DNA from: a virus
Reading direction: 5' to 3' (one strand)
DNA: 21,953 nt
Virus record (IMG/VR): IMGVR_UViG_3300005613_000455
Coordinates: 1-21,953 of that record
Below are positions 1 to 5,219 of the stretch, piece by piece. A program made the position numbers and the translations under genes. Every line of letters begins with the position of its first letter. The first letter of the stretch is position 1. The notes under the pieces were generated by a model. That model saw only the letters and a program-made list of their open reading frames with translations, searched no databases and was not told the DNA's origin.

Positions 1-18
1 GGGAATTATGGCGGGAAG
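1..18. repeat. CGGGAAG repeat copy at the window edge
   Basis: The edge begins with GGGAA, and a CGGGAAG copy lies at 12-18, fused directly to an ATTATGGC motif at 5-12. Both motifs recur further right: CGGGAA in three clusters (1024-1083, 1966-2022, 2433-2484) and ATTATGGC in the promoter regions near 1850 and 2295. No gene is supported here; the open frame across this stretch looks like a chance frame. Confidence 0.6.
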
Positions 19-80
19 CACCCCAAGAAACAGGAGCTAGTATGAACTTGACGTGCTTTCCCATATTGATATCCATGAAC

Positions 81-116
81 AAATATAAACCCCCGCTCAC
101 AAATTGCAAGCGGGGA
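81..116 (-). terminator. Rho-independent terminator after the 130-726 gene
   Basis: On the minus strand a 7-bp perfect stem (arms 109-115 and 91-97, CCCCGCT paired with AGCGGGG) with an 11-nt loop is followed by GTTTATATTT. It starts about 15 nt after the stop codon of the minus-strand gene ending at 130, which is the usual place for an intrinsic terminator. Confidence 0.75.
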
Positions 117-129
117 TTTAGGTTGATGT

Positions 130-726
130 TTACTCTTTTGGAGCTTCGATCTGTAACAATGATTTCGGTATTTGATAGTTGATTTTGCAACCATTAAATA
201 CTTTACTCAATTCCGCTACAACCGAGTTGATAGAACTACCGCTGTATAAAATATTTTGCGCTAATTCTTTTTTATCTTTTAAGGCGTGGAATTCTTTTGC
301 CACGTCTTGTTTTTCAAGATAACGTCTTGCTTCAGTTCTACAAGCGTCTTTGATTTGTTTATCAAAGTCCGAAGCGTCAAGCATATCATCGTTGTAACAG
401 CTTATTCTTAAATCCCAGTCATTGATTTTAGATTTGTTTTCCAAAAACTCAATAACCTTATCTGCTGTAGCTTTCGCGGTACGCTTCAGTTCTGCTTCTT
501 TTATTTCTTTAGTTCGTTTAAAAGTCTCATAGTCCAATCTAGCTTTTTCGGACTTTTTGATTAACTCATCAACCTTGAGTTTTGACTTAAAAGACTTAAA
601 CGTCTTTTCGACAGTCTTATCAACTTCAGTATCAAACTTACGTCTTAAGCTGTCGCTTTGGTTAGAGAACTTTTTATCTATAAGTTTTTCTAGATATTCA
701 AGTTCATTTTTTCTTATTGGTTTCAT
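130..726 (-). CDS. Lysine/glutamate-rich coiled-coil phage protein of unknown function
   Basis: This 198-residue protein is not recognised. Residues 1-90 are strongly charged (K, E, D, R) with spaced hydrophobic residues, typical of a long helix or coiled coil. The C-terminal third (from about 150) is more mixed and contains a Ser-rich segment (YSGSSINS) followed by short hydrophobic stretches. There is no signal peptide or membrane segment. The ATG start at 726 is supported by an AGGAGT ribosome binding site at 732-737. The gene stands alone, with a terminator just after its stop and a 360-bp AT-rich gap before it. It may be a structural or scaffolding-type protein, but nothing in the sequence proves it. 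Confidence 0.75.
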   Translation of the reverse strand: MKPIRKNELEYLEKLIDKKFSNQSDSLRRKFDTEVDKTVEKTFKSFKSKLKVDELIKKSEKARLDYETFKRTKEIKEAELKRTAKATADKVIEFLENKSKINDWDLRISCYNDDMLDASDFDKQIKDACRTEARRYLEKQDVAKEFHALKDKKELAQNILYSGSSINSVVAELSKVFNGCKINYQIPKSLLQIEAPKE

Positions 727-1023
727 ATTTACTCCTATTGTTTTTTGTTTGTATGATTAGCTGTGTTTTATACCCAAAGTGTTAATTCACTGGGACAGGA
801 ACTCAATTTAATATTGCTATCCTGTACTTGACCGATGTTTACTGGGTGGTCTTTTCTAGTGCAATAACTAATCATAAGAAACTTATAATAAAACAATGTG
901 TCTAAATTAAGGCAAAAATAAAAATAATACAAAAAATGATAAAAATTTTTTCAATCCAACTCACAAAATATATTCCAGCGCATATTAATAAAATAAATAA
1001 AAAAAATAATTTTAAAATAATCA

Positions 1024-1083
1024 CGGGAATAACGGGAAGTTAAAACGGGAAGCCCTCGCGGGAACGCGAGAGCTTCACGGGAA
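1024..1083. repeat. CGGGAA repeat cluster 1
   Basis: Five copies of CGGGAA (starting 1024, 1033, 1046, 1059, 1078) lie within 60 bp just after the stop codon of the minus-strand gene at 1087. Read on the minus strand they are TTCCCG. One copy forms the loop side of the hairpin at 1049-1076. The G+C content of the cluster contrasts sharply with the A/T stretch beside it. Confidence 0.8.
1040..1076 (-). terminator. Hairpin terminator built from CGGGAA repeats
   Basis: On the minus strand GAAGC-T-CTCGCG pairs with CGCGAG-G-GCTTC around a TTCC tetraloop (1049-1076). The stem is 12 bp with one U-G wobble that exists only in minus-strand RNA; on the plus strand it is a C-A mismatch. CCCGTTTTAAC follows. 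It lies 11 nt after the stop at 1087, so it should terminate the 1805-1087 operon. Confidence 0.7.
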
Positions 1084-1086
1084 ATT

Positions 1087-1464
1087 TTACCACCAGCAAG
1101 TATAGACAACTTTGTCACCAAATTTTAAATGTTGCTCCGCCTTGTCGATAAATTCAAGATCATATTTTTTTTGCTCTTCATAATCTTTTTTATCTAGGTT
1201 GTAACTATCACCGCCGAAGAAGAAGCCTGTAGTTTCAGGTAGCTTGTCGTTTTTTATATCATCTTCAAGCTCCGCCAACATCTCAAGAGTTATAGGTAAA
1301 TCAACACAGTTGAAAAGATCGTCATTTTGAAGTCGCCACTCTTTTTCAAACCAACCATTTAAACGATTATGTTTTCTCCAATATGCTATTTCTTCTCTTT
1401 CTTCTGTTACTTTTTTACCCTTCTTCGTTTGTCTTATTCTATATGCGTATTGATCTAAGCCCAT
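1087..1464 (-). CDS. MGLDxYxY-family phage protein, function unknown
   Basis: The 125-residue protein begins MGLDQYAYRI and carries AYWRKHNRLNGWFEK at about residues 28-42. As I recall, this N-terminal signature followed by a YWRKxN..WF block defines a small family spread through phages and plasmids, sometimes labelled 'phosphoglycerate kinase' by transferred annotation. No kinase motif is visible here, so I do not adopt that label. The C-terminus ends in an aromatic YTCWW. The ATG at 1464 has GGAG (within ACGGAGCAATAATC) upstream and sits only 2 nt after the stop of the 112-residue gene, so the two are co-transcribed. A repeat-derived terminator follows. Confidence 0.8.
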   Translation of the reverse strand: MGLDQYAYRIRQTKKGKKVTEEREEIAYWRKHNRLNGWFEKEWRLQNDDLFNCVDLPITLEMLAELEDDIKNDKLPETTGFFFGGDSYNLDKKDYEEQKKYDLEFIDKAEQHLKFGDKVVYTCWW

Positions 1465-1466
1465 GA

Positions 1467-1805
1467 TTATTGCTCCGTAAAGATTACATCAAAACCATAA
1501 TGACACTCAAGATACCAGTCTTGCGGGTTTTTCTGCCAGTTATAACTTTTAGGAAACGCTCCCAAAGAATAGGCAACGCCCCAGTCATGAATAGGACATG
1601 CTTCATATCCAACCATGTCGCCTTCAAAGTTTCCGCCGTATTTTTTATAATCCGTTAAATAGGTCTCCCATTTAGGATCATGCCCAAACTCAACGGCTAT
1701 TTTGTCAAGAGCTTCTTTGAATTGTCTGCTTGCTTCTTTGAGCTCTACTTTTTTACTTGCAAAGTCTGGAAGATGCTTTGCAAATATTTTTTCTTCTTCG
1801 TTCAT
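1467..1805 (-). CDS. Hypothetical phage protein, 112 aa
   Basis: This protein is not recognised. The first 40 residues are charged and helix-like (MNEEEKIFAKHLPDF, then KELE-type spacing). Residues 45-112 are rich in Tyr, Trp, His and Cys (YEACPIHDWG, WYLECHYGFD), suggesting a small globular domain; C70/H73 and C102/H103 could bind metal, but the spacing matches no motif I know. The start at 1805 follows a strong AAGGAGTAAAAT site. It is the first gene of a two-gene operon with the MGLDQYAY protein, driven from the ATTATGGC promoter region at 1842-1863. Confidence 0.75.
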   Translation of the reverse strand: MNEEEKIFAKHLPDFASKKVELKEASRQFKEALDKIAVEFGHDPKWETYLTDYKKYGGNFEGDMVGYEACPIHDWGVAYSLGAFPKSYNWQKNPQDWYLECHYGFDVIFTEQ

Positions 1806-1841
1806 ATTTTACTCCTTGTTAAGTTTAATTTTACATAACAA

Positions 1842-1863
1842 CAAATTATGGCAACATTATGGC
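1842..1863 (-). promoter_or_regulatory. Extended -10 promoter / phased ATTATGGC motif
   Basis: Two ATTATGGC copies (1845-1852 and 1856-1863) are spaced 11 bp, one helical turn. The minus strand reads TGCCATAATTTG, an extended -10 look-alike (TG-N-CATAAT), and the same 12-mer recurs at 2290-2301 upstream of the next gene. The start codon at 1805 lies 39 nt downstream. No -35 consensus is present, which would fit an extended -10 promoter or activator-dependent transcription. Confidence 0.5.
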
Positions 1864-1965
1864 GTGATTAAAAAATTTTTTTATCAAAAATAATTTTGTA
1901 AAAAACAAACAACATCACGCCCAAACAAAACAAAGGATATAAATAAAAAATAATAGACATCATAA

Positions 1966-2022
1966 CGGGAAGCCATAACGGGAAGTCCCGCGGGAAACAC
2001 CGCGGGAGATCCAAAACGGGAA
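1966..2022. repeat. CGGGAA repeat cluster 2
   Basis: Four copies of CGGGAA (1966, 1979, 1991, 2017) lie within 57 bp, ending at the stop codon of the gene at 2023. The first two are spaced 13 bp and share AACGGGAAG. The cluster contains the hairpin at 1986-2007. Confidence 0.8.
1986..2007 (-). terminator. GC-rich hairpin after the 71-aa gene
   Basis: TCCCGCGG (1986-1993) and CCGCGGGA (2000-2007) form a perfect 8-bp stem with a 6-nt loop, 15 nt after the stop at 2023. Only a weak T-tract follows on the minus strand (CTTCCCGTTATGG), so it is either a leaky terminator or an mRNA 3'-end stabiliser. Confidence 0.55.
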
Positions 2023-2238
2023 TCAGTCCTCCTTCTTTGTTATTGAATTAGCATAGCACCCAAGTTCAAAAAGAATTTGCTCTACTGCAAATCTTTGAAG
2101 CGTCTTGCCTTTATGCTCCCTGACTTGTTTCCACCAAGTCCAGATCCCATCTCTTACTGATTGGATCTTGTCCTCTCTTGGTTGGTTGTGCCACTCTTCA
2201 GTGCCTACAATGTAGATTTTCTTTTTTTCTGTTTTCAT
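2023..2238 (-). CDS. Hypothetical small phage protein, 71 aa
   Basis: This protein is not recognised. It contains a tryptophan-rich helix-like segment (GIWTWWKQVREHKGK) and a hydrophobic patch (FAVEQILFELGCYAN) near the C-terminus, with a lysine-rich start. There is no membrane segment or known motif. The ATG at 2238 is preceded by AAGGAGTAACAA, nearly identical to the ribosome binding site of the 1805 gene. The promoter region upstream (2282-2301) also shares a 12-mer with that gene, so the two transcription units are probably co-regulated. A GC-rich hairpin made of CGGGAA repeats follows the stop. Confidence 0.7.
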   Translation of the reverse strand: MKTEKKKIYIVGTEEWHNQPREDKIQSVRDGIWTWWKQVREHKGKTLQRFAVEQILFELGCYANSITKKED

Positions 2239-2281
2239 TTGTTACTCCTTGTTTGTTGTTATGAAAACACAATACAAAACA

Positions 2282-2352
2282 ATTGTGGCCAAATTATGGC
2301 AGCAAAGAAAAAAAATTTATTGGTCTGTGGATTGTCGCATTGTTGCCACAAT
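2282..2352 (-). promoter_or_regulatory. Phased ATTRTGGC operator/promoter region
   Basis: ATTGTGGC (2282-2289) and ATTATGGC (2293-2300) are again spaced exactly 11 bp, and an inverted copy GCCACAAT lies at 2345-2352. The 12-mer at 2290-2301 is identical to 1842-1853. It lies 43-54 nt upstream of the start at 2238. A shared regulator binding one face of the helix is the simplest reading. Confidence 0.5.
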
Positions 2353-2356
2353 TTTT

Positions 2357-2794
2357 TTAATCAAATTTTCTATTTTGACGGTCTTTTATGAAATTAAATA
2401 TTTCTTCAAAAACATTTAATTGATTTTGACAACGGGAACGGGAAGTGGGAACGGGAAGTTCTAGTGCGGGAACCCATGCGGGAACGCTGCGTACCCCAGC
2501 GCCAACGAAAAGTTTCAACTGTTCTTCCTTCTGGGTTCTTTGCAAGATCCAACTATGTCCTCCAGCGTCTGCATGTTGCATATGCCATGCCATTTGATAC
2601 TTTGATAAAGGCGGTTTCTGTGCATTACTGACCTTCAATTCTAACCAAAATGAAGTGCAATAATAGGTGCAATGAAGATCAGGAACGCCCTGACCTACGA
2701 GGTTTTCTATTCTTACTAAATGTAGATTTTTTCTGTGTTTTTCTAGCGACTTTCTTAAGTCCAAGTACAGTTTTCTCTCTGGTTTGATTGGCAA
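2357..2794 (-). CDS. VRR-NUC domain nuclease (PD-(D/E)XK fold)
   Basis: The 145-residue protein is a stand-alone VRR-NUC nuclease. Residues 6-20 give the usual N-terminal helix (E6..LYLDL), RIENLVGQGVPD (28-39) holds Asp39, and FWLELK (49-54) supplies Glu52 and Lys54 of the E-x-K pair, followed by a conserved-looking Gln67. Such phage enzymes are thought to act as structure-specific nucleases in replication, recombination or packaging. The start is TTG at 2794; AGGAG at 2804-2808 with 9-nt spacing decides it. The first 39 codons overlap the metallopeptidase gene in another frame. The last third (from about residue 97) is encoded by CGGGAA repeats and looks like a read-through extension, not part of the domain. 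Confidence 0.85.
   Translation of the reverse strand: MPIKPERKLYLDLRKSLEKHRKNLHLVRIENLVGQGVPDLHCTYYCTSFWLELKVSNAQKPPLSKYQMAWHMQHADAGGHSWILQRTQKEEQLKLFVGAGVRSVPAWVPALELPVPTSRSRCQNQLNVFEEIFNFIKDRQNRKFD
2433..2484. repeat. CGGGAA repeat cluster 3, inside a coding region
   Basis: Five CGGGAA copies (2433, 2439, 2452, 2467, 2479) lie in 52 bp within the 3' part of the VRR-NUC gene. In that frame they encode Val-Pro, Leu-Pro and Ser-Arg runs (for example VPAWVPALELPVP). Unlike the other clusters, this one sits before a stop codon rather than after it. Confidence 0.8.
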
Positions 2795-3137
2795 TTTTAT
2801 CAGCTCCTAGTTGCTTATTTACATAGGCCAAAAAATTTGGATTGTCACGGATTATTTGTTGTAGTCCATTAGCCATTACAGCAACCACTTGTTCTTCAAC
2901 TTGGGTTTTTTTGAGAGGTCCAGCATCGTTATTTAGACCATAAATATAGGTTATCGCATGTAAAATTTCATGAATTAGAGTGTTTAGCTCTTCACTTGGA
3001 CGTTGATCTTTAGCAAGTTTTATTACACTTGTTTCAGGAACGAACTCACCATGATGGTCTCTGACCCATTTATTGTCTTCAGCTTTACTAATATATTCAA
3101 TCTTAACATCGGAATATCCAACTTTAATCTTTTTCAT
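2679..3137 (-). CDS. HExxH metallopeptidase-like protein (ImmA/IrrE or SprT-like)
   Basis: The 152-residue protein carries a zinc-protease signature HEILHAITYIYG at residues 56-67 (His56, Glu57, His60), preceded by a helix (SEELNTLI). EEQVVAVMANGLQQIIRDNP (about 81-100) follows, where Glu81 or Glu82 could be the third ligand. The pattern of HEILHA, then EE.V...ANGL, then RDNP is familiar from small phage proteins annotated as putative metallopeptidases; the substrate is unknown. The last 40 residues are very basic (KKVARKTQKKS...) and overlap the VRR-NUC gene by 116 bp. The ATG at 3137 has an AAAGGAA site and overlaps the end of the small lipoprotein gene. Confidence 0.8.
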   Translation of the reverse strand: MKKIKVGYSDVKIEYISKAEDNKWVRDHHGEFVPETSVIKLAKDQRPSEELNTLIHEILHAITYIYGLNNDAGPLKKTQVEEQVVAVMANGLQQIIRDNPNFLAYVNKQLGADKIANQTREKTVLGLKKVARKTQKKSTFSKNRKPRRSGRS

Positions 3138-3261
3138 TTTTTTCCTTTGTAAGATGATTGAATAAATGTTTTGCAGCGGTAGTATAAGGATTAAATTCTA
3201 AATTTTTTACACTACAACTTGTAAACAAAAATAAAATAAAAAATAAACTAATCTTTTTCAT
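3124..3261 (-). CDS. Small predicted lipoprotein, 45 aa
   Basis: This short gene encodes MKKISLFFILFLFTSCSVKN and then 25 mostly polar residues, ending in KEKNEKD. The N-terminus is a textbook short lipoprotein signal: two lysines, a run of Phe/Leu/Ile and a lipobox ending in Thr-Ser-Cys16. The mature peptide would be about 30 residues anchored in a membrane. It overlaps the gene before it (stop at 3248) and the metallopeptidase gene after it (start 3137), as expected for a coupled operon gene; no clear ribosome binding site is seen. A spanin outer-membrane subunit (Rz1-like) is one possibility, but no partner Rz-type gene is visible next to it, so the role is open. Confidence 0.65.
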   Translation of the reverse strand: MKKISLFFILFLFTSCSVKNLEFNPYTTAAKHLFNHLTKEKNEKD

Positions 3262-3451
3262 CAGTTTTAATTGCAACAATACCAACAGACATTTTTGCAT
3301 CCTTCAATCCATGAACCATGTGGAAGGCTTTCCAGAAATCAGTCTTAGCTATCTCTAGTGCTCGTTTCCTCAACGATTGTTGCTTCAATGATTGGCTGGT
3401 TGGTTGAGATTTTTTTCTCAAGCTCCCCAAGCCTTTTCTCAAGCTCATCAC
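3248..3451 (-). CDS. Hypothetical small protein, start uncertain
   Basis: This open frame encodes up to 67 residues from a GTG at 3451, but it overlaps the terminase small-subunit-like gene by 107 bp and the N-terminal part (Ser/Gln/Arg/Lys-rich) looks like read-through of the other frame. The C-terminal part (ALEIAKTDFWKAFHMVHGLK and on to DEKD) looks protein-like and is not covered by another gene. The real start may be a TTG or ATG nearer 3345-3390; no good ribosome binding site settles it. Its stop overlaps the lipoprotein start. Function unknown. Confidence 0.45.
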   Translation of the reverse strand: MMSLRKGLGSLRKKSQPTSQSLKQQSLRKRALEIAKTDFWKAFHMVHGLKDAKMSVGIVAIKTDEKD

Positions 3452-3872
3452 GTGACATGCCCTCCAGGTTGGTAGTTTTTAAATTTATATTTTTTTCATA
3501 AAAACCAGCAGCCTGACCTTTGTGGTATTCACCATTGATTGCAGCAGCAAATTGTTTTTTCTCTTCTGCGCCTTTGATGAGTCGGTCATAATTTTTGTAA
3601 TGGACGAGTTCGTCTTTGTATTTCTTTTTTTCTTTGTTGTATAAAAATTCTATGTACTTAACGACATGTGGAGCTCTATCTGCATTAGTTAATCTTGAAG
3701 CTCTGTTGCCCGCTGACTTTTCAGGATAACCCGCTAATACTGCAATCTCTTGTTTTTTCATCTGACCCCAGTGCTCTACATAAAGCTCTGCAAACTTTTT
3801 TTCTTTTGGGGTAAGATCAGAAAAGGATTTAAGCTCTCGTTGTTTCGTTCTACCTTTTAACAAGTAAGCCAT
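3345..3872 (-). CDS. Terminase small subunit-like DNA-binding protein
   Basis: Residues 20-80 of this 175-residue protein match the helix-turn-helix pattern of terminase small subunits (Terminase_2 type): LTPKEKKFAELYVEHW, then IAVLAGYPEKSAGNRASRL and APHVVKYIEF. Small subunits recognise the packaging site and present it to the large subunit. The remainder is helical and charged, consistent with an oligomerisation arm, ending in a loose tail. Its ATG (3872) overlaps the stop of the 128-aa gene by one base. No large-subunit gene follows in the window, which is unusual and makes the identification tentative; a different phage HTH protein is the alternative. Confidence 0.6.
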   Translation of the reverse strand: MAYLLKGRTKQRELKSFSDLTPKEKKFAELYVEHWGQMKKQEIAVLAGYPEKSAGNRASRLTNADRAPHVVKYIEFLYNKEKKKYKDELVHYKNYDRLIKGAEEKKQFAAAINGEYHKGQAAGFYEKNINLKTTNLEGMSRDELEKRLGELEKKISTNQPIIEATIVEETSTRDS

Positions 3873-4258
3873 TAGTTGTCTTTTTTGCCTTGAAGTTTAT
3901 AAAATTTTTTTAAATTCATTTCACCAGCTTGTCGCAACTTATCAAGGTCTTTATCAATCTTATCAATAGCCTTCCCGACTCTATTAAAATGTTGAAAATT
4001 TTTTTGTTTTTTTGCTACTTTAGATCCAGCAGCATTTCTGTACGAAGTCATGTTGTCACCAAGGTCATTTAATCTTTTATGTGCATGTTTTAAAATTTGT
4101 TGTTTTCTGTAAGTATGTCCCTTTTGTAATTCTTTGCCTTTTAAAGAAGGTTTTAAAATTGTAGGTGGAAACTTTTTGGCTCCCTCTTTCAAAAATTTTT
4201 TAGTAGCAAACGAAACCGCACCTCTAATCAAACCACCTAATAAATATTTTTTATACAT
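3872..4258 (-). CDS. Hypothetical basic protein, 128 aa
   Basis: This protein is not recognised. It starts MYKKYLLGGLIRGAVSFATK, a mildly hydrophobic Gly/Leu-rich stretch that could insert in or lie on a membrane or act as an amphipathic helix, and then becomes very basic (many Lys, with KLKGKELQKGH-type composition). The second half is predicted helical and ends KLQGKKDN. The protein's N-terminus resembles that of the 84-residue basic protein at 4491-4745 in style (short hydrophobic start followed by Lys-rich helices). It is coupled by one-base overlaps to the genes on either side. Confidence 0.7.
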   Translation of the reverse strand: MYKKYLLGGLIRGAVSFATKKFLKEGAKKFPPTILKPSLKGKELQKGHTYRKQQILKHAHKRLNDLGDNMTSYRNAAGSKVAKKQKNFQHFNRVGKAIDKIDKDLDKLRQAGEMNLKKFYKLQGKKDN

Positions 4259-4494
4259 TATTCAATTACCAATCCATTGTCTAAAACTATTTTATCTTCA
4301 GTCTCAATCCAAACCCTAGCTCCGCATCCTAATGGTTTAGTCGGACTGTACACTAATTTTGATTTACCAAGTATATCAACTTCGCTCGCATAATTATTTG
4401 ATTTAGATGTTTTAACGGTTAATACGGGTTCTGTTGTATTGTTTTTTAAATTGCTTCTAATTTTATGTTGATTGACATGAATTCTTTTTTTCAT
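4258..4494 (-). CDS. Conserved small phage protein (MKKRIHVNQHxI family), unknown function
   Basis: The 78-residue protein begins MKKRIHVNQHKIRSN and contains PVLTVKTSKSNNYASEV, YSPTKPLGCGARVWIETE and a short C-terminal strand. From memory this combination (IHVNQH at the start, PVLTxKT in the middle, YSPxKPLxCGAxVWxET near the end) recurs in marine phage genomes as a small protein with no assigned role, beside virion or packaging genes; a database search would confirm it. The composition suggests an all-beta fold. The start overlaps the stop of the upstream gene by 4 bp (ATGA). Confidence 0.75.
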   Translation of the reverse strand: MKKRIHVNQHKIRSNLKNNTTEPVLTVKTSKSNNYASEVDILGKSKLVYSPTKPLGCGARVWIETEDKIVLDNGLVIE

Positions 4495-4745
4495 TTTTTC
4501 TTTCCGAACAAAGTTGTGATATCTTTTTGTATCTTGTCTGCCATCTGTAGCATCGCTCTATCTCTTGCAGGTTTCTTTTCACGATAAGCTTTTGAAGCTT
4601 TGGCTTCATACTTGTTTGCAATATTAGTTAAATTTGTTTTTACAGCACGTTTAGTTGCTTCCTTACTTGCTCCTGGAACAACTTTGTTAAAACTTAATTT
4701 AACAAGTCTTTTAACAAGTAATTTACCTAATGGAACTACTGACAT
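4491..4745 (-). CDS. Hypothetical basic helical protein, 84 aa
   Basis: This protein is not recognised. It has a short hydrophobic start (MSVVPLGKLLVKRLVKLSF) and then Lys/Arg/Ala-rich helices (about 22 basic residues in 84), ending LFGKKK, so it probably binds nucleic acid or an acidic membrane surface. I chose the ATG at 4745 over the GTG at 4754 because GAG within GATGAG lies 8 nt before the ATG. The first codons overlap the Zn microprotein gene by 10 bp. Confidence 0.6.
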   Translation of the reverse strand: MSVVPLGKLLVKRLVKLSFNKVVPGASKEATKRAVKTNLTNIANKYEAKASKAYREKKPARDRAMLQMADKIQKDITTLFGKKK

Positions 4746-4873
4746 GATAAACACTCATCTGAACCGCGATCCAAGTTAGCTAATGCCTCTTGCTTACAAG
4801 ACTCACTACAAATGGTCTGGTGTTCGTTTTCAGTTTCAAATTGTTTTTTACAAATGCTGCACTCTTTTTTCAT
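4736..4873 (-). CDS. Cys-rich Zn-binding microprotein, 45 aa
   Basis: This short gene encodes a 45-residue protein with three cysteine groups: CSIC (5-8), CSESC (22-26) and CLSC (41-44). Charged residues lie between them and there is no hydrophobic core. Two CxxC knuckles plus a CxxxC suggest one or two zinc sites of the treble-clef or zinc-ribbon kind. The ATG at 4873 has an ideal AAGGAGATGAA site. It is the first gene of the minus-strand operon that runs to 2357, directly downstream of the iteron region, so it may be a regulator or adaptor. It is one of three small CxxC proteins in the window. Confidence 0.7.
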   Translation of the reverse strand: MKKECSICKKQFETENEHQTICSESCKQEALANLDRGSDECLSCQ

Positions 4874-4934
4874 TTCATCTCCTTTTTGAATTTTCATAAC
4901 TTAATAAGATATTTTTAAGTAAGTAACATACTTT

Positions 4935-4955
4935 ACCAGATTTAGGTAGTCTGGT
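4935..4955. promoter_or_regulatory. Dyad ACCAGA-N9-TCTGGT
   Basis: Perfect 6-bp arms (4935-4940, 4950-4955) lie about 65 bp upstream of the operon starting at 4873 and 24 bp from the GTACACTA array. The size and spacing suit a dimeric repressor site. Confidence 0.4.
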
Positions 4956-4978
4956 CAGTAAGAACATATGCCAATATG

Positions 4979-5069
4979 GTACACTAGGTACACTACTAGT
5001 ACACTACTAGTGTACAGCTATAATCGTTGGTATATAACAATAATAGATCAAAAGTACACTAGTACACTT
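4979..5069. repeat. GTACACTA iteron-like array
   Basis: GTACACTA occurs at 4979-4986, 4988-4995, 4999-5006 and 5054-5061, an inverted copy TAGTGTAC at 5008-5015, and a one-mismatch copy GTACACTT at 5062-5069. Starts in the first block are 9 and 11 bp apart, so copies lie on nearly the same face of the helix. The motif is itself half of the palindrome GTACACTAGTGTAC. Confidence 0.75.
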
Positions 5070-5159
5070 GTTTTAAGATATTTTTTTGAAAATATACTTT
5101 TAGGTAAATATATCTTAGTAGATACGAAAAATTCAGTAACCGTAGGTTGTAAATTAAAA

Positions 5160-5204
5160 CCCCCTGCAAAGGTATGAAAACAAAAAAAGGAACTTTGCAG
5201 GAGG
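5160..5204. other. Long inverted repeat (12-bp stem, one mismatch)
   Basis: CCCCCTGCAAAG (5160-5171) pairs with CTTTGCAGGAGG (5193-5204) with one mismatch and a 21-nt A-rich loop. Neither side is followed by a T-run, so an intrinsic terminator is unlikely. Confidence 0.5.
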
Positions 5205-5219
5205 AACAAAAAGAGCAGT

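Larger units (their letters stand above)
727..1086. other. AT-rich intergenic region with dyads
   Basis: No gene is visible. Nearest the 726 start there is a minus-strand TATAAA (767-772) that could be a -10 element, without a good -35. It abuts a hairpin at 773-794 (CCCA..GTG / CACTGGG) and a second dyad, ACAGGA at 795-800 with TCCTGT at 820-825, so an operator over a promoter is possible. From 900 to 1020 the sequence is low-complexity A/T. The CGGGAA cluster and terminator of the next gene begin at 1024. Confidence 0.5.

Noticed and set aside
6-194. Minus-strand open frame at the left edge
   Set aside because: It crosses the terminator at 81-116 and the end of the 130-726 gene, has a Cys- and His-rich random composition and no ribosome binding site.
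1087-1464. Phosphoglycerate kinase label for the MGLDQYAY protein
   Set aside because: At 125 residues it has no kinase fold or motif; the label seems to be a transferred annotation.
4979-5069. CRISPR array
   Set aside because: The repeats are only 8 bp and lie 0-3 bp apart in the first block, with no spacers of typical length and no cas genes; the RecB/Cas4-like gene lacks the Cas4 cysteines.
4968-5177. Plus-strand open frame of 69 codons over the GTACACTA repeats
   Set aside because: It mostly translates the repeats into Tyr/Thr/Leu runs, has no ribosome binding site and lies in a region whose repeats and dyads are better explained as regulatory.
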